From an uncultured Mycoplasmatota bacterium (GTDB lineage: Bacteria; Bacillota_I; Bacilli_A; RF39; UBA660), in contig CAMMBX010000008.1 of NCBI GenBank assembly GCA_946494345.1, forward strand, positions 1 through 21,659: a stretch of 21,659 nucleotides of DNA, in the 5' to 3' direction. Below, piece after piece: positions 6,541 through 14,800 of the stretch; position 1 is the stretch's first letter, and every line of letters starts with the position of its first letter. Below the pieces are notes generated by a model. It did not search any database and was not told where the DNA came from. It saw only the letters and a program-made list of their open reading frames with translations. Made by a program: the position numbers and the translations under genes.

Positions 6541-6706
6541 GCACTGTGGATTTGTACCTATAATTTTACTTCTTGACTGGTTGGAAGTGACAACTACCAC
6601 AGGCTTTTATTTTTATTGGTAATTAGTTAGTTAACGCATTATGACGTTTTATACCCTACGTGAATACATAAATAAAAGTCTTGTGTAAAACATACAGTGC
6701 ACTTCC
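6541..6706 (+). ncRNA. Candidate structured RNA, possibly 6S-like
   Basis: Four nested complementary pairs lie in order: GCACTGT (6541-6547) with ACAGTGC (6694-6700); TTTTAC (6564-6569) with GTAAAA (6685-6690); CACA (6598-6601) with TGTG (6682-6685, sharing one base with the previous arm); and CTTTTATTT (6604-6612) with AAATAAAAG (6670-6678). Together they make a rod of about 160 nt with a large one-sided bulge (6570-6597) and a ~57-nt apical region. The apex contains a small AACG/CGTT hairpin. An alternative pair, GGAAGTG (6583-6589) with CACTTCC (6700-6706), excludes the outer ones. Length and rod-with-bubble shape recall 6S RNA, but I see no conserved 6S sequence and no T-run at the 3' end. 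The pairs also fold on the minus strand, where it would be the tpiA 3' UTR. Confidence 0.4.
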
Positions 6707-6714
6707 TTAGCTTA

Positions 6715-7404
6715 CTATTGTAACTTATCAAGAAACTCTTGTAAAGAAGGGAGTTTTAGAGATATTCCTCCTAATAGAAAGCCATCTATATTTTTAACTT
6801 GTTTTAATTCATAAATATTATTTTCATTGGCACTACCGCCATATAATACTTTTTTATGATATGTTTCTTTTAACATAGTAGTTACTTTTTCAATATCTAG
6901 ATTTGTAGGAACGATACCTGTACCTATGGCAAAAATAGGTTCATAGGCTATGATAAAGTCTTTAGATTTATCTATATCACTTAGTAGATAATCCATATCT
7001 TTTTTTATTTTTTCAACATATTCTCCACTTTCATGTTCTTCTAAAGTATCCCCTATACAGATAATTGGTATTAAGTCATTAGAGAAAGCTTGTTCTAATT
7101 TTTGTTTACTTATCTCAAGATTTTCATTCATCTTAGTAGTTCTTTCGCTATGGTTAATTAAGGTGTAAACTGCACCCAATGACTTAATGGCTTTTGCAGT
7201 AACTTCTCCTGTATAAGCACCCATTGTTTTACTACTTACATCTTGTGAAGCATAGGTTATGTTATTAGGTATTAATGGTAAGTAACAAACACTTGGTATT
7301 AAAATCATTTCATGATTGTATGTATTTAATTTTTTATAATCTTCTAAGTACTTTATTATTTCTTCTTTTGTAAAATTACTCTTGTGATTTAAGGCTACGA
7401 TCAT
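6715..7404 (-). CDS. tpiA: Triosephosphate isomerase, short and divergent
   Basis: This cytoplasmic enzyme interconverts dihydroxyacetone phosphate and glyceraldehyde 3-phosphate. At 229 aa it is about 20 residues shorter than usual. The catalytic set is present: Asn6 and Lys8 (LNHKSN, instead of the usual GNWKMN), His85 (INHSER), and Glu155 in AYEPIFAIGTG, where most enzymes have YEPVW. Phosphate-binding YGGSANENN and LLGGISLK are also visible. The start ATG lies 29 nt inside the 3' end of the glycosyltransferase gene and is preceded there by AAAGGAG at 8-nt spacing, so the overlap is well supported and implies translational coupling. It is the last gene of the pgk unit; no classical terminator follows directly. 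Confidence 0.93.
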   Translation of the reverse strand: MIVALNHKSNFTKEEIIKYLEDYKKLNTYNHEMILIPSVCYLPLIPNNITYASQDVSSKTMGAYTGEVTAKAIKSLGAVYTLINHSERTTKMNENLEISKQKLEQAFSNDLIPIICIGDTLEEHESGEYVEKIKKDMDYLLSDIDKSKDFIIAYEPIFAIGTGIVPTNLDIEKVTTMLKETYHKKVLYGGSANENNIYELKQVKNIDGFLLGGISLKLPSLQEFLDKLQ

Positions 7405-8662
7405 TTTTCTTGGCTCCTTTTAAAACATTTTTTATTTTATCCACAAACACAGTGGTCAATGGTTGCTTTTTATTATGTTTAGTTATAGCAACTTTATAAA
7501 CTTCTAAGACAGAGTCGGCAAAACTAGATATGGAATACTTTTTTATAGAACCTTCAGCTTTATCTGTTAAGTTCTCTAATTCTAATTTATTAGTAGCAAG
7601 TTCTTCAACTATTTTTAAACATTCTTTTTTATTTTTAAAAATTCTGCCATTAAAGTTATCTATAACAGCACTTTTAAAAGCATCATCTTCAATACAAATT
7701 ACAGGTAAAGAGGCTGCTAAAGCTTCTATTACTGTTAATCCTTGTGTTTCAGTAGTAGATGCGGTTATAAAAGCATTAGCAATGTGGTAATAACTAGGCA
7801 TATCATCCCAAGCTACTTTGCCTGTAAATTTTATTCTGTCAGTAAGATTTCTCTTTTCTACTTCTTTTTTATACTTTTCCTCATCTGGCCCATAACCAAC
7901 TATTAGTAGCTTAATATTCTTATTTTTAGTCTTTTCGATAATATCAAAAAGAAATGGGACATTTTTCTCCTGAGCAAGGCGTCCTACAAAGAGCATAACA
8001 AAGTCTTTTCTTTTATAACCTAAATTATGTCTTAATTTTAATACTTTTAGTTTATCACTATTCTCTTTATAAAATCTTGAAGCTTCAATCCCTGTTGGAA
8101 CAATATAGATATCTTTATCATAATGATATTCATCTCTAAATAAATGATATGTTTTTACTGTTGGAACAATAAAGGCATCAGCAGTATTATCACAGTAGAA
8201 TTTACTTATATATTCAACAGCTTTCTTGCAGCCCATGTCAAAGTATTTTATATTTCTTGAAACATACCAAGTATAGTCTTTATACATTGTATGATAGGTG
8301 TGAACTAGAGGAATGTTATATTGTTTAGCAAATAATCTTGCAAATATTCCCATACTAAGTTCTGTATGTGAATGTATTATTTCTAAGTTCCACGACTTTA
8401 TTTTATTTATTACTTTTAAAGGATAGATACTTGACATTCTATAATCATAAATTCCTAAAGGTATGCCAGGAATACGTAATATTCTCTGTTCTTCATCGTA
8501 ATCATAAGTCTTAGCATCTTGACCAACGGTAACAACATAAACTGTATGGCCTTTTTGTTCTAAGGCTTTTTTTAGAGTTTCGACACTAGTCACGACACCA
8601 TTAACTGATGGTACATAAGCATCTGTAAATAAGCCTATTCGCATTTTACGAATTTCACTCAT
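7376..8662 (-). CDS. GT4 glycosyltransferase, probably a diacylglycerol glucosyltransferase
   Basis: A 428-aa GT-B fold enzyme that most likely moves glucose from UDP-glucose to diacylglycerol on the inner face of the membrane, making glycolipid or a lipoteichoic-acid anchor. The N-terminal MRIGLFTDAYVPSVNGVVTS closely resembles the monoglucosyl-diacylglycerol synthases of Acholeplasma and streptococci. The C-terminal half has FVGRLAQEKN (about 225-234) and the EX7E donor motif (Glu305 and Glu313 in TETQGLTVIEAL). There is no transmembrane segment; such enzymes are peripheral and bind by basic, amphipathic surfaces. The start has an ideal AAAGGAGGAGA motif. It lies 24 nt after pgk and overlaps tpiA by 29 nt. 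The acceptor is inferred from similarity; another lipid or glycan is possible. Confidence 0.85.
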   Translation of the reverse strand: MSEIRKMRIGLFTDAYVPSVNGVVTSVETLKKALEQKGHTVYVVTVGQDAKTYDYDEEQRILRIPGIPLGIYDYRMSSIYPLKVINKIKSWNLEIIHSHTELSMGIFARLFAKQYNIPLVHTYHTMYKDYTWYVSRNIKYFDMGCKKAVEYISKFYCDNTADAFIVPTVKTYHLFRDEYHYDKDIYIVPTGIEASRFYKENSDKLKVLKLRHNLGYKRKDFVMLFVGRLAQEKNVPFLFDIIEKTKNKNIKLLIVGYGPDEEKYKKEVEKRNLTDRIKFTGKVAWDDMPSYYHIANAFITASTTETQGLTVIEALAASLPVICIEDDAFKSAVIDNFNGRIFKNKKECLKIVEELATNKLELENLTDKAEGSIKKYSISSFADSVLEVYKVAITKHNKKQPLTTVFVDKIKNVLKGAKKNDRSLKSQE

Positions 8663-8686
8663 AAAATCTCCTCCTTTAGTAATAGT

Positions 8687-9865
8687 TTATTTTTCAGGAA
8701 TATTTTTTAGGCCTGGTAATTCCTTTCCTTCTAAGTATTCCAAAGTAGCTCCTCCACCTGTTGAGATATGATATAGTTTATCCGTTACGTTACAAGATGA
8801 GGCAGCAGCGACAATATCTCCTCCGCCAAGAACGGTTTTAGCATTTATTTCTGTTAAGTAAGTTAAAACATCATCTGTGCCTTTAACATAATTTTTAAAT
8901 TCATAAACTCCTAGTGGTCCATTCCACATAATGGTTTTAGCACTTGCTAAATTGTTCTTAAAGATATTAACAGTATTGGGACCAATATCTAAGCCCATTT
9001 CATTATCAGTTAGCTCTGTTATATCTTTAACAGAACCTTTGGTATCCTCATATTTATCATTACAAACAACATCTACTGGTAAAATTATTTTATTTTCATT
9101 CTCTTTTAATATTTTTTTACAGAAGTCAAGGGCTTCTTCATCTAATAGAGAGTTACCTATATTATAGCCTTCTGCTTTTAAGAAGGTGAAAGCCATGCCT
9201 CCACCAATTAGGATTTTATCACATTTAGGTAGTAAGTTTTCAATAAGTCCTATCTTATCACTTACTTTAGCACCTCCTAATATTATCATAAATGGTCTAT
9301 CAGGATTAAAAAGATAAGATAAAGCATTTAACTCTTTTTCCACAAGTAATCCGACACAACTAGGTAGATATGTACTTATACCAACATTTGAAGCATGAGC
9401 ACGGTGAAGAGTACCAAAGGCATCGTTAATAAAGATATCTCCTAAACTGGCCCAATATTTTGCAAGTTCCATATCACAACCACTTTCTTTTTTACCATCT
9501 AAATCTTCATAACGAGTATTTTGCATTAAGATGATATCTTTATCTTTCATATTAGAGACAGCTTGTTCTAATTCTTCTCCTCTTGTGGCATTTACAAAGG
9601 TAACAGTTTTCCCTAATAGTTCACTTAGTCTTGTTGCAACAACACTAAGGTCATTCTTAGTTTTATCTTCTTCTGTTTTTACACGTCCTAAGTGAGACAT
9701 TAAGATTATTTTAGCATTATGTTCTAAACAGTATTTAATAGTAGGTAAACTCTTTACTATTCTTGTGTCATCAGTAATCTTACCATCTTTTATTGGAACA
9801 TTAAAATCACATCTAATTATTACTTTTTTATTATCAATATTTAAATCTTTAACAGTTTTCTTCAT
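8687..9865 (-). CDS. pgk: Phosphoglycerate kinase
   Basis: This cytoplasmic enzyme transfers phosphate from 1,3-bisphosphoglycerate to ADP, the first ATP-yielding step of glycolysis. The 392-aa protein has the normal family length. Visible are the substrate motif RCDFNVP (Arg18-Asp20-Asn22), the NDAFGTLHRAHAS motif, GGAKVSDKIGLIENL in the hinge region, and the C-terminal nucleotide loop GGGDIVAAA. Most enzymes have GGGDS/T there, so the Ile is a small deviation. The start is the ATG at 9863-9865, with AGGAGG at normal spacing. A longer in-frame start at 9913 is rejected because it would lie upstream of the -10 box. It has its own promoter and leads a unit with the glycosyltransferase and tpiA. 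Confidence 0.97.
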   Translation of the reverse strand: MKKTVKDLNIDNKKVIIRCDFNVPIKDGKITDDTRIVKSLPTIKYCLEHNAKIILMSHLGRVKTEEDKTKNDLSVVATRLSELLGKTVTFVNATRGEELEQAVSNMKDKDIILMQNTRYEDLDGKKESGCDMELAKYWASLGDIFINDAFGTLHRAHASNVGISTYLPSCVGLLVEKELNALSYLFNPDRPFMIILGGAKVSDKIGLIENLLPKCDKILIGGGMAFTFLKAEGYNIGNSLLDEEALDFCKKILKENENKIILPVDVVCNDKYEDTKGSVKDITELTDNEMGLDIGPNTVNIFKNNLASAKTIMWNGPLGVYEFKNYVKGTDDVLTYLTEINAKTVLGGGDIVAAASSCNVTDKLYHISTGGGATLEYLEGKELPGLKNIPEK

Positions 9866-9884
9866 ATATAATCCTCCTAGTAAT

Positions 9885-9913
9885 ATTGTAGTATTTTTCT
9901 TATATTTTTTCAA
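9885..9913 (-). promoter_or_regulatory. Sigma-A promoter of pgk
   Basis: TTGAAA (9908-9913), a 17-bp spacer and TACAAT (9885-9890), each 5 of 6 matches to consensus, end 19 nt before the pgk start codon. Together with the gapA terminator just upstream, this separates pgk-GT4-tpiA from gapA. Confidence 0.65.
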
Positions 9914-9951
9914 TGTTTCTTACATTTATAACACTATTGTAATGTCAAAAG

Positions 9952-9972
9952 AAAAAAAGAGCTTTAGCTCTT
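9952..9972 (-). terminator. Terminator of gapA
   Basis: AAGAGC and GCTCTT (9967-9972 and 9957-9962 in plus terms) pair around TAAA and are followed by a run of T on the minus strand. The first arm begins inside the gapA stop codon (9971-9973). Confidence 0.75.
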
Positions 9973-10975
9973 ATAGATTGGCAACGTATTTCGCTACTCT
10001 TACATATTGAGCAGTATAACTCATTTCATTATCATACCATGCTACTACTTTAACTAGTTGTTCTCCATCTACTTCACTAATTGAAGTTAGCAAGCTATCA
10101 ACTAGACTACCATAGTGCATGCCAATTGTATCACTTGAAACAATAGGGTCAGTTGTATATCCTAATGTTTCATTAGTATTATTTTTAAGTGTTTCATTAA
10201 TTTCCTCTACAGTTGTATTTTTATTTAGTTTTAATACTAAGTCGACAACTGAACCTGTAGTTACAGGAACTCGCATAGCAGTACCTTCCATTCTACCTTC
10301 AAGATTAGGTAGTACTTTACCAATAGCTGATGCTGCTCCAGTTGATGCTGGAACAATATTAGCAGCACTTGCTCTACCACGACGAGCATAGATTCCTTTT
10401 TTATGAGCAACGTCTAATGTAGCTTGGTCATTTGTATAAGCATGTACTGTTGTCATATATCCTTGTTTAATACCAAAGTTATCATCTAATACTTTTAGAA
10501 CTGGGGCTAGACAGTTTGTTGTACAGCTAGCAGCAGAGATGATTTTTTCAGTTCCATCTAATATGTCATGGTTAACATTATAAACGATAGTTTTAACATC
10601 TCCTTTAGCAGGTGCAGAGATAATAACTTTTTTAGCACCAGCATTGATATGAGCCATCGCTTTCTCTTCACTAGTAAACTTACCAGTACATTCTAAAACG
10701 ATATCAATATCTAAATCTTTCCAAGGTAGTAGATTAGGGTCTGTTTCAGCATAGACTTTAATCTTCTTATCTCCTACTATTATATTATCTCCTTCAAAAG
10801 ATATATCATCTGTTCTATATCTTCTATGTGATGTGTCATATTTAAGTAAGTAAGCAAGTTGTTCTGCATCTGTTAAATCATTAATAGCCACTACTTCCAT
10901 TTCTGGATCATTATCTAATAATCTAAATGCTAATCTTCCTATTCTTCCAAACCCATTAATTGCAACTTTTTTCAT
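9971..10975 (-). CDS. gapA: Glyceraldehyde-3-phosphate dehydrogenase
   Basis: This cytoplasmic NAD-linked enzyme oxidises glyceraldehyde 3-phosphate to 1,3-bisphosphoglycerate. The 334-aa protein has the Rossmann motif INGFGRIGR (residues 6-14), the catalytic SAASCTTNC with Cys151, and the general base His178 in TTVHAY. The adenine-ribose loop reads INDLTD, with Asp32 followed by a small hydrophobic residue, as in NAD-specific catabolic enzymes. The segment HKKGIYARRGRASAANIVP replaces the HKDLRRAR type seen in Bacillus GapA. Its ATG shares one base with the stop codon of the 62-aa membrane protein gene (TAATG), and GAGGAAGAAG in that gene's acidic tail serves as its ribosome binding site. 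Confidence 0.97.
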   Translation of the reverse strand: MKKVAINGFGRIGRLAFRLLDNDPEMEVVAINDLTDAEQLAYLLKYDTSHRRYRTDDISFEGDNIIVGDKKIKVYAETDPNLLPWKDLDIDIVLECTGKFTSEEKAMAHINAGAKKVIISAPAKGDVKTIVYNVNHDILDGTEKIISAASCTTNCLAPVLKVLDDNFGIKQGYMTTVHAYTNDQATLDVAHKKGIYARRGRASAANIVPASTGAASAIGKVLPNLEGRMEGTAMRVPVTTGSVVDLVLKLNKNTTVEEINETLKNNTNETLGYTTDPIVSSDTIGMHYGSLVDSLLTSISEVDGEQLVKVVAWYDNEMSYTAQYVRVAKYVANL

Positions 10976-11163
10976 TATTCTTCCTCCTCTTCATCTCTTG
11001 GTACAAACATACCATCTTCTTTCTCCACAGTTTTTATAGGAGAATCTTTTTCTATTCCATTATTATAGGCTAAAACCATAATGGCAATTAGAATAACAGC
11101 AAATATTCCTATAAATATTAGCATAGTACTCATGCCAAATCCCCTATTATTTAGTTTAACCAC
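10975..11163 (-). CDS. Small single-pass membrane protein, 62 aa
   Basis: I do not recognise a named family. The protein has a short basic N-terminus (MVKLNNRGFGMS), one hydrophobic segment (about residues 12-33) and an acidic tail ending DEEEEE. The start of the hydrophobic part, NRGFGMSTML, recalls prepilin-like N-termini, but the usual Glu at +5 is missing. By the positive-inside rule the acidic tail would be outside. The start is a GTG with AAGGTG upstream. The gene sits 15 nt after the HAD gene and overlaps the gapA start by one base, so it is translated with gapA; whether it has anything to do with glycolysis is unknown. Because the tail codons double as the gapA Shine-Dalgarno, its acidity may be partly constrained by that. 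Confidence 0.7.
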   Translation of the reverse strand: MVKLNNRGFGMSTMLIFIGIFAVILIAIMVLAYNNGIEKDSPIKTVEKEDGMFVPRDEEEEE

Positions 11164-11178
11164 TTTATCACCTTCTTA

Positions 11179-11781
11179 TTAAATTATTTCCACAGCTGCA
11201 AATTTATTGATGATCTCTTGATATATTTGATACCAAGAATAAACTCTAATAACATTTTTACCTGTACAATTCTGATTATATGGGGCATCAAAAACCATAA
11301 CAGGAATGATTTTAGATATATCATTAACATTACTTTCTTTATCTTCAATCATTAAATCAAGGCCAATGCTTAAGCATTTTTCTCTTTTGTTACTAGTATT
11401 AATTACTAGCTCATCATATTCAACGTTATATTTATCTAGCCAAGCTTTAACGTAGTAATCTATCATACCACTATATTGGTTGTTTAAGTATTGATTATCT
11501 CGTGCTGATAATATTATTATTTTATGACCATCTTTACGAAGTCTATGAATAACTTCACTGGCATAGGGCCTTATTGGAATAGCAATTAATAAATCAAAAA
11601 TATATTGTCTCCAAAACTCTATATTCTCTTCGCTTGTTAAATGAAACTGGTCTTCCATATAATAGCCTTTAGGATTAAAACCACGGTTTATATTTTGTTC
11701 TAAGCAAAACTTGGAACCACATGCAAAATGCCATTCTGCTACATCATTTAATACGCCATCTAAATCAACACCTATACGCAT
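11179..11781 (-). CDS. HAD-superfamily phosphatase, 5'-nucleotidase-like
   Basis: A 200-aa soluble protein with HAD motif I VDLDGV (nucleophile Asp6, acid/base Asp8), motif II ILSAR (Ser92), and a motif IV acidic pair in MIEDKESN (Glu146-Asp147); a Lys near residue 132 is a candidate motif III. Size and the pattern DLDGVLND resemble cytosolic deoxyribonucleotidases (NT5C/YorS-like), which dephosphorylate nucleoside monophosphates, but the substrate is not proven by sequence. The start is the ATG at 11779-11781, served by AAGGGA at 9-nt spacing; the TTG three codons upstream is too close to that motif. It is the first gene after the rpoC terminator and is followed within 15 nt by the membrane protein and gapA. 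Confidence 0.75.
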   Translation of the reverse strand: MRIGVDLDGVLNDVAEWHFACGSKFCLEQNINRGFNPKGYYMEDQFHLTSEENIEFWRQYIFDLLIAIPIRPYASEVIHRLRKDGHKIIILSARDNQYLNNQYSGMIDYYVKAWLDKYNVEYDELVINTSNKREKCLSIGLDLMIEDKESNVNDISKIIPVMVFDAPYNQNCTGKNVIRVYSWYQIYQEIINKFAAVEII

Positions 11782-11804
11782 TTTAACCAATCCCTTCTTT
11801 TATT

Positions 11805-11813
11805 ATTTTAACA
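11805..11813 (-). promoter_or_regulatory. Possible extended -10 promoter of the HAD-gapA unit
   Basis: TGTTAAAAT on the minus strand is an extended -10 element (TGn followed by a 5 of 6 match to TATAAT) located between the rpoC terminator and the HAD gene. No -35 match is present at 17 bp. Confidence 0.3.
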
Positions 11814-11821
11814 AATGTAAT

Positions 11822-11861
11822 AAAAAAAAGGAATAGTGTTTATAAAATTTGACACTATTCC
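11822..11861 (-). terminator. Terminator of the rpoB-rpoC operon
   Basis: A perfect 10-bp stem, GGAATAGTGT (minus strand, 11852-11861) with ACACTATTCC (11830-11839), a 12-nt loop and eight T. The stem starts in the last codons of rpoC and includes its TAG stop (11855-11857). It is the clearest terminator in the window. Confidence 0.9.
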
Positions 11862-14800
11862 ATAAATTCATCTTCTAATTTTTCTAAAGGCTCTTCATCA
11901 GAGAACTCATCTTCTAAGGTATATTCTATATCACGGTACTTTTTAAGACCAGTTCCTGCTGGTATTAATTTACCAATTAGAACATTTTCTTTTAATCCTT
12001 CAAGATGGTCTACTTTACCATGAATAGCGGCATCAGTTAAGATTCTTGTTGTCTCTTGGAATGATGCTGCTGATAAGAAGGAATCTGTTTCTAGAGATGC
12101 TTTAGTAATACCAAGTAATACTGGACGACCTGTAGCAGGACGTTTACCACTGATTATTACTTCTTTATTACCTTCTGTGAATTCTCTAAAGTTTACAAGA
12201 GATCCTGGTAAGAATTTAGTATCTCCGCCTTCAATGATTCTAATCTTAGAAATCATACGACGAGCGATAATTTCAATATGTTTATCAGCAATATCAACAC
12301 CTTGAGAACGATAAGTATTTTGTACTTCTTTTAAGATGTATTCTTGAGTTGTAATTGGATCTGTTACATCAAGTAATTCTTTAGGTGAGATAGCTCCTTC
12401 AGTTAATTTATCACCACAACTTACAGTATCACCTTTTTCAACACAAAGTTTAGCACCATAGTTAGTTGTATGTTCTTTAGTTTCTACTTTGTTAGTAATA
12501 CTAATCTTATATTTACCGTGGTCTTCAGCGATTTTAGTAACTTTACCATCAATTTCGGCGATAGTTGCTTTACCTTTAGGGTTACGTGCTTCGAATAACT
12601 CTTGAACACGTGGAAGACCTTGAGTAATATCTTCACCACCGGCAACTCCTCCTGTATGGAAGGTACGCATTGTTAATTGAGTACCAGGTTCACCGATTGA
12701 TTGAGCAGCCATAACTCCAACTGCTTCACCAATTTCAACAATGTTTCCTGTAGCAAGGTTTTTACCATAACATTTACGACAAACACCTTTTTCAGTATTA
12801 CATGTTAAAATTGATCTAATTTCTACTTCTTCTATTCCAGCAGCGATTATTTTATCGGCTAAAGCTTCTGTAATATATTCATCTTTATCAACTATTACTT
12901 CTTTAGTTTCAGGATTAATTACTTTCTTGCTAGCAAAACGTCCTACGATACGGTCATATAAGCTTTCGATAACAGCACCTGTTTTTTCGTTAACAAAGTC
13001 ACGAGCAACGATACCTTCTTCAGTTCCACAATCCTCTTCTTTCACGATGATATCTTGAGATACATCAACTAAACGACGAGTTAGGTAACCAGAATCTGCT
13101 GTTTTTAAAGCTGTATCGGCACTACCTTTTCTAGCAGAGTGAGTTGATAAGAAGAATTCTGATACGGATAGTCCCTCTTTAAAGTTAGATGTTACTGGTA
13201 TTTCAATTGGGTCTCCATTTGGTTTTTGCATTAGTCCACGCATACCAGCAACTTGAGTGAACTGAGAAATACTACCACGTGCTTTAGAGTGCATCATAAT
13301 GAAGATTGGGTTATCTACTTGTTTTTCAGAGATTTCTTCAAGTTCAGCTTGAACTTTATCTTTAACTCCATACCAAGTTTCAATAACTTTTTCGTGACGT
13401 TCTTCTTCAGTAATTAAACCACGAGTATATTGTTTATTAATTTTATTAACTAAAGCTTGTCCTTCATCAATATATTCTTGTTTATGTTCACTTGTTGCAA
13501 CATCACTCATTGAGATTGTAATACCTGCGATTGTTGAGTAATAGAAACCTAAGTCTTTCATCTTATCAAGCATTTCTGATGTTTCTGTTGTTTTATAACG
13601 TTTAAATACTTGGTCTATTACTTTTTCTAGGGTTCCTTTAGCGAAAGGTTTAACTAGAGGCATTTTACTAATTTCTTCTTTGATATTAGCACCTTTAGGT
13701 AAGAAATACTTATTAGGAGTAATATTTTGAATATTATCATCTGTTGGTTCATTAATATATGGGAATGAATCTGGTAAGATTTCATTGAATTTAATTTTAC
13801 CAACTGTTGTAATTAAGTATTTACCTTTTTGAGATGAAGTAAATAGTTTATATTTAAATGAGTCTACAGGAACGGCTATTCTTGTATGAAGAGTTATCTC
13901 ACGTCTTTCATAAGCCATTAGGGCTTCATTAGCATTTTTGAAGACTCTTCCTTCACCATCTTCTCCAGCTTTTTCCATAGTTATATAGTAGTTACCTAAA
14001 ACCATGTCTTGGGCTGGAGTAACGATTGGTTTACCATCAGATGGTTTCAAAATGTTTCCTGAACCTAACATTAGAGTTCTTGCCTCTGCTTGAGCTTCTT
14101 CTGATAGTGGTACATGGACAGCCATTTGGTCACCATCGAAGTCAGCATTGAAAGCAGGACAAACTAATGGGTGTAGTCTTATCGCTTTACCACCAACAAG
14201 AATTGGTTCAAATGCTTGGATACCTAATCTATGTAGTGTTGGGGCACGGTTTAATAGGACAGGATGTTCTTTAATTACATCTTCTACAATATCCCAAACT
14301 ACTGGGTCTCTATTTTCAATAAGGCGTTTAGCAGCTTTGATATTATGGGCAATATCACGTTCTACTAAGCCATGAATAACATGTGGTTTAAATAGTTCTA
14401 GAGCCATTTCTTTTGGAATACCACATTGATACATCTTAAGTGATGGTCCAACAACGATAACTGAACGACCTGAATAGTCAACACGTTTACCTAATAGGTT
14501 TTGACGGAAACGTCCTTGTTTACCTTTTAACATGCTTGAAAGTGATTTCAAAGCACGATTTCCGGCACCTGTTACACTTCTACCACGACGTCCATTATCG
14601 AATAGAGCATCAACTGCTTCTTGTAACATACGTTTTTCATTTTGAATGATGATACCAGGAGCGCCTAAATCTATTAGTTTCTTTAAACGATTATTACGGT
14701 TAATAACACGACGATATAAATCATTTAAATCACTAGTAGCAAAACGTCCACCATCTAGTTGAATCATTGGACGAAGTTCAGGTGGTATTACTGGAATACA

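Noticed and set aside
8579..8585. TTCGACA, the reverse of a 0A box, in the glycosyltransferase gene
   Set aside because: It lies inside coding sequence far from any promoter, and a 7-mer is expected by chance at about this rate.
9943..9948. Perfect TTGACA upstream of pgk
   Set aside because: No -10 at 16-18 bp (TATAAA is only 12 bp away). The TTGAAA-17-TACAAT pair nearer the gene is a better promoter.
14148..14375. Plus-strand open frames opposite rpoC, rpoB, gapA, pgk and others
   Set aside because: They are shadows of strongly conserved genes on the other strand, have no ribosome binding sites, and read as low-complexity Ser/Leu-rich products.
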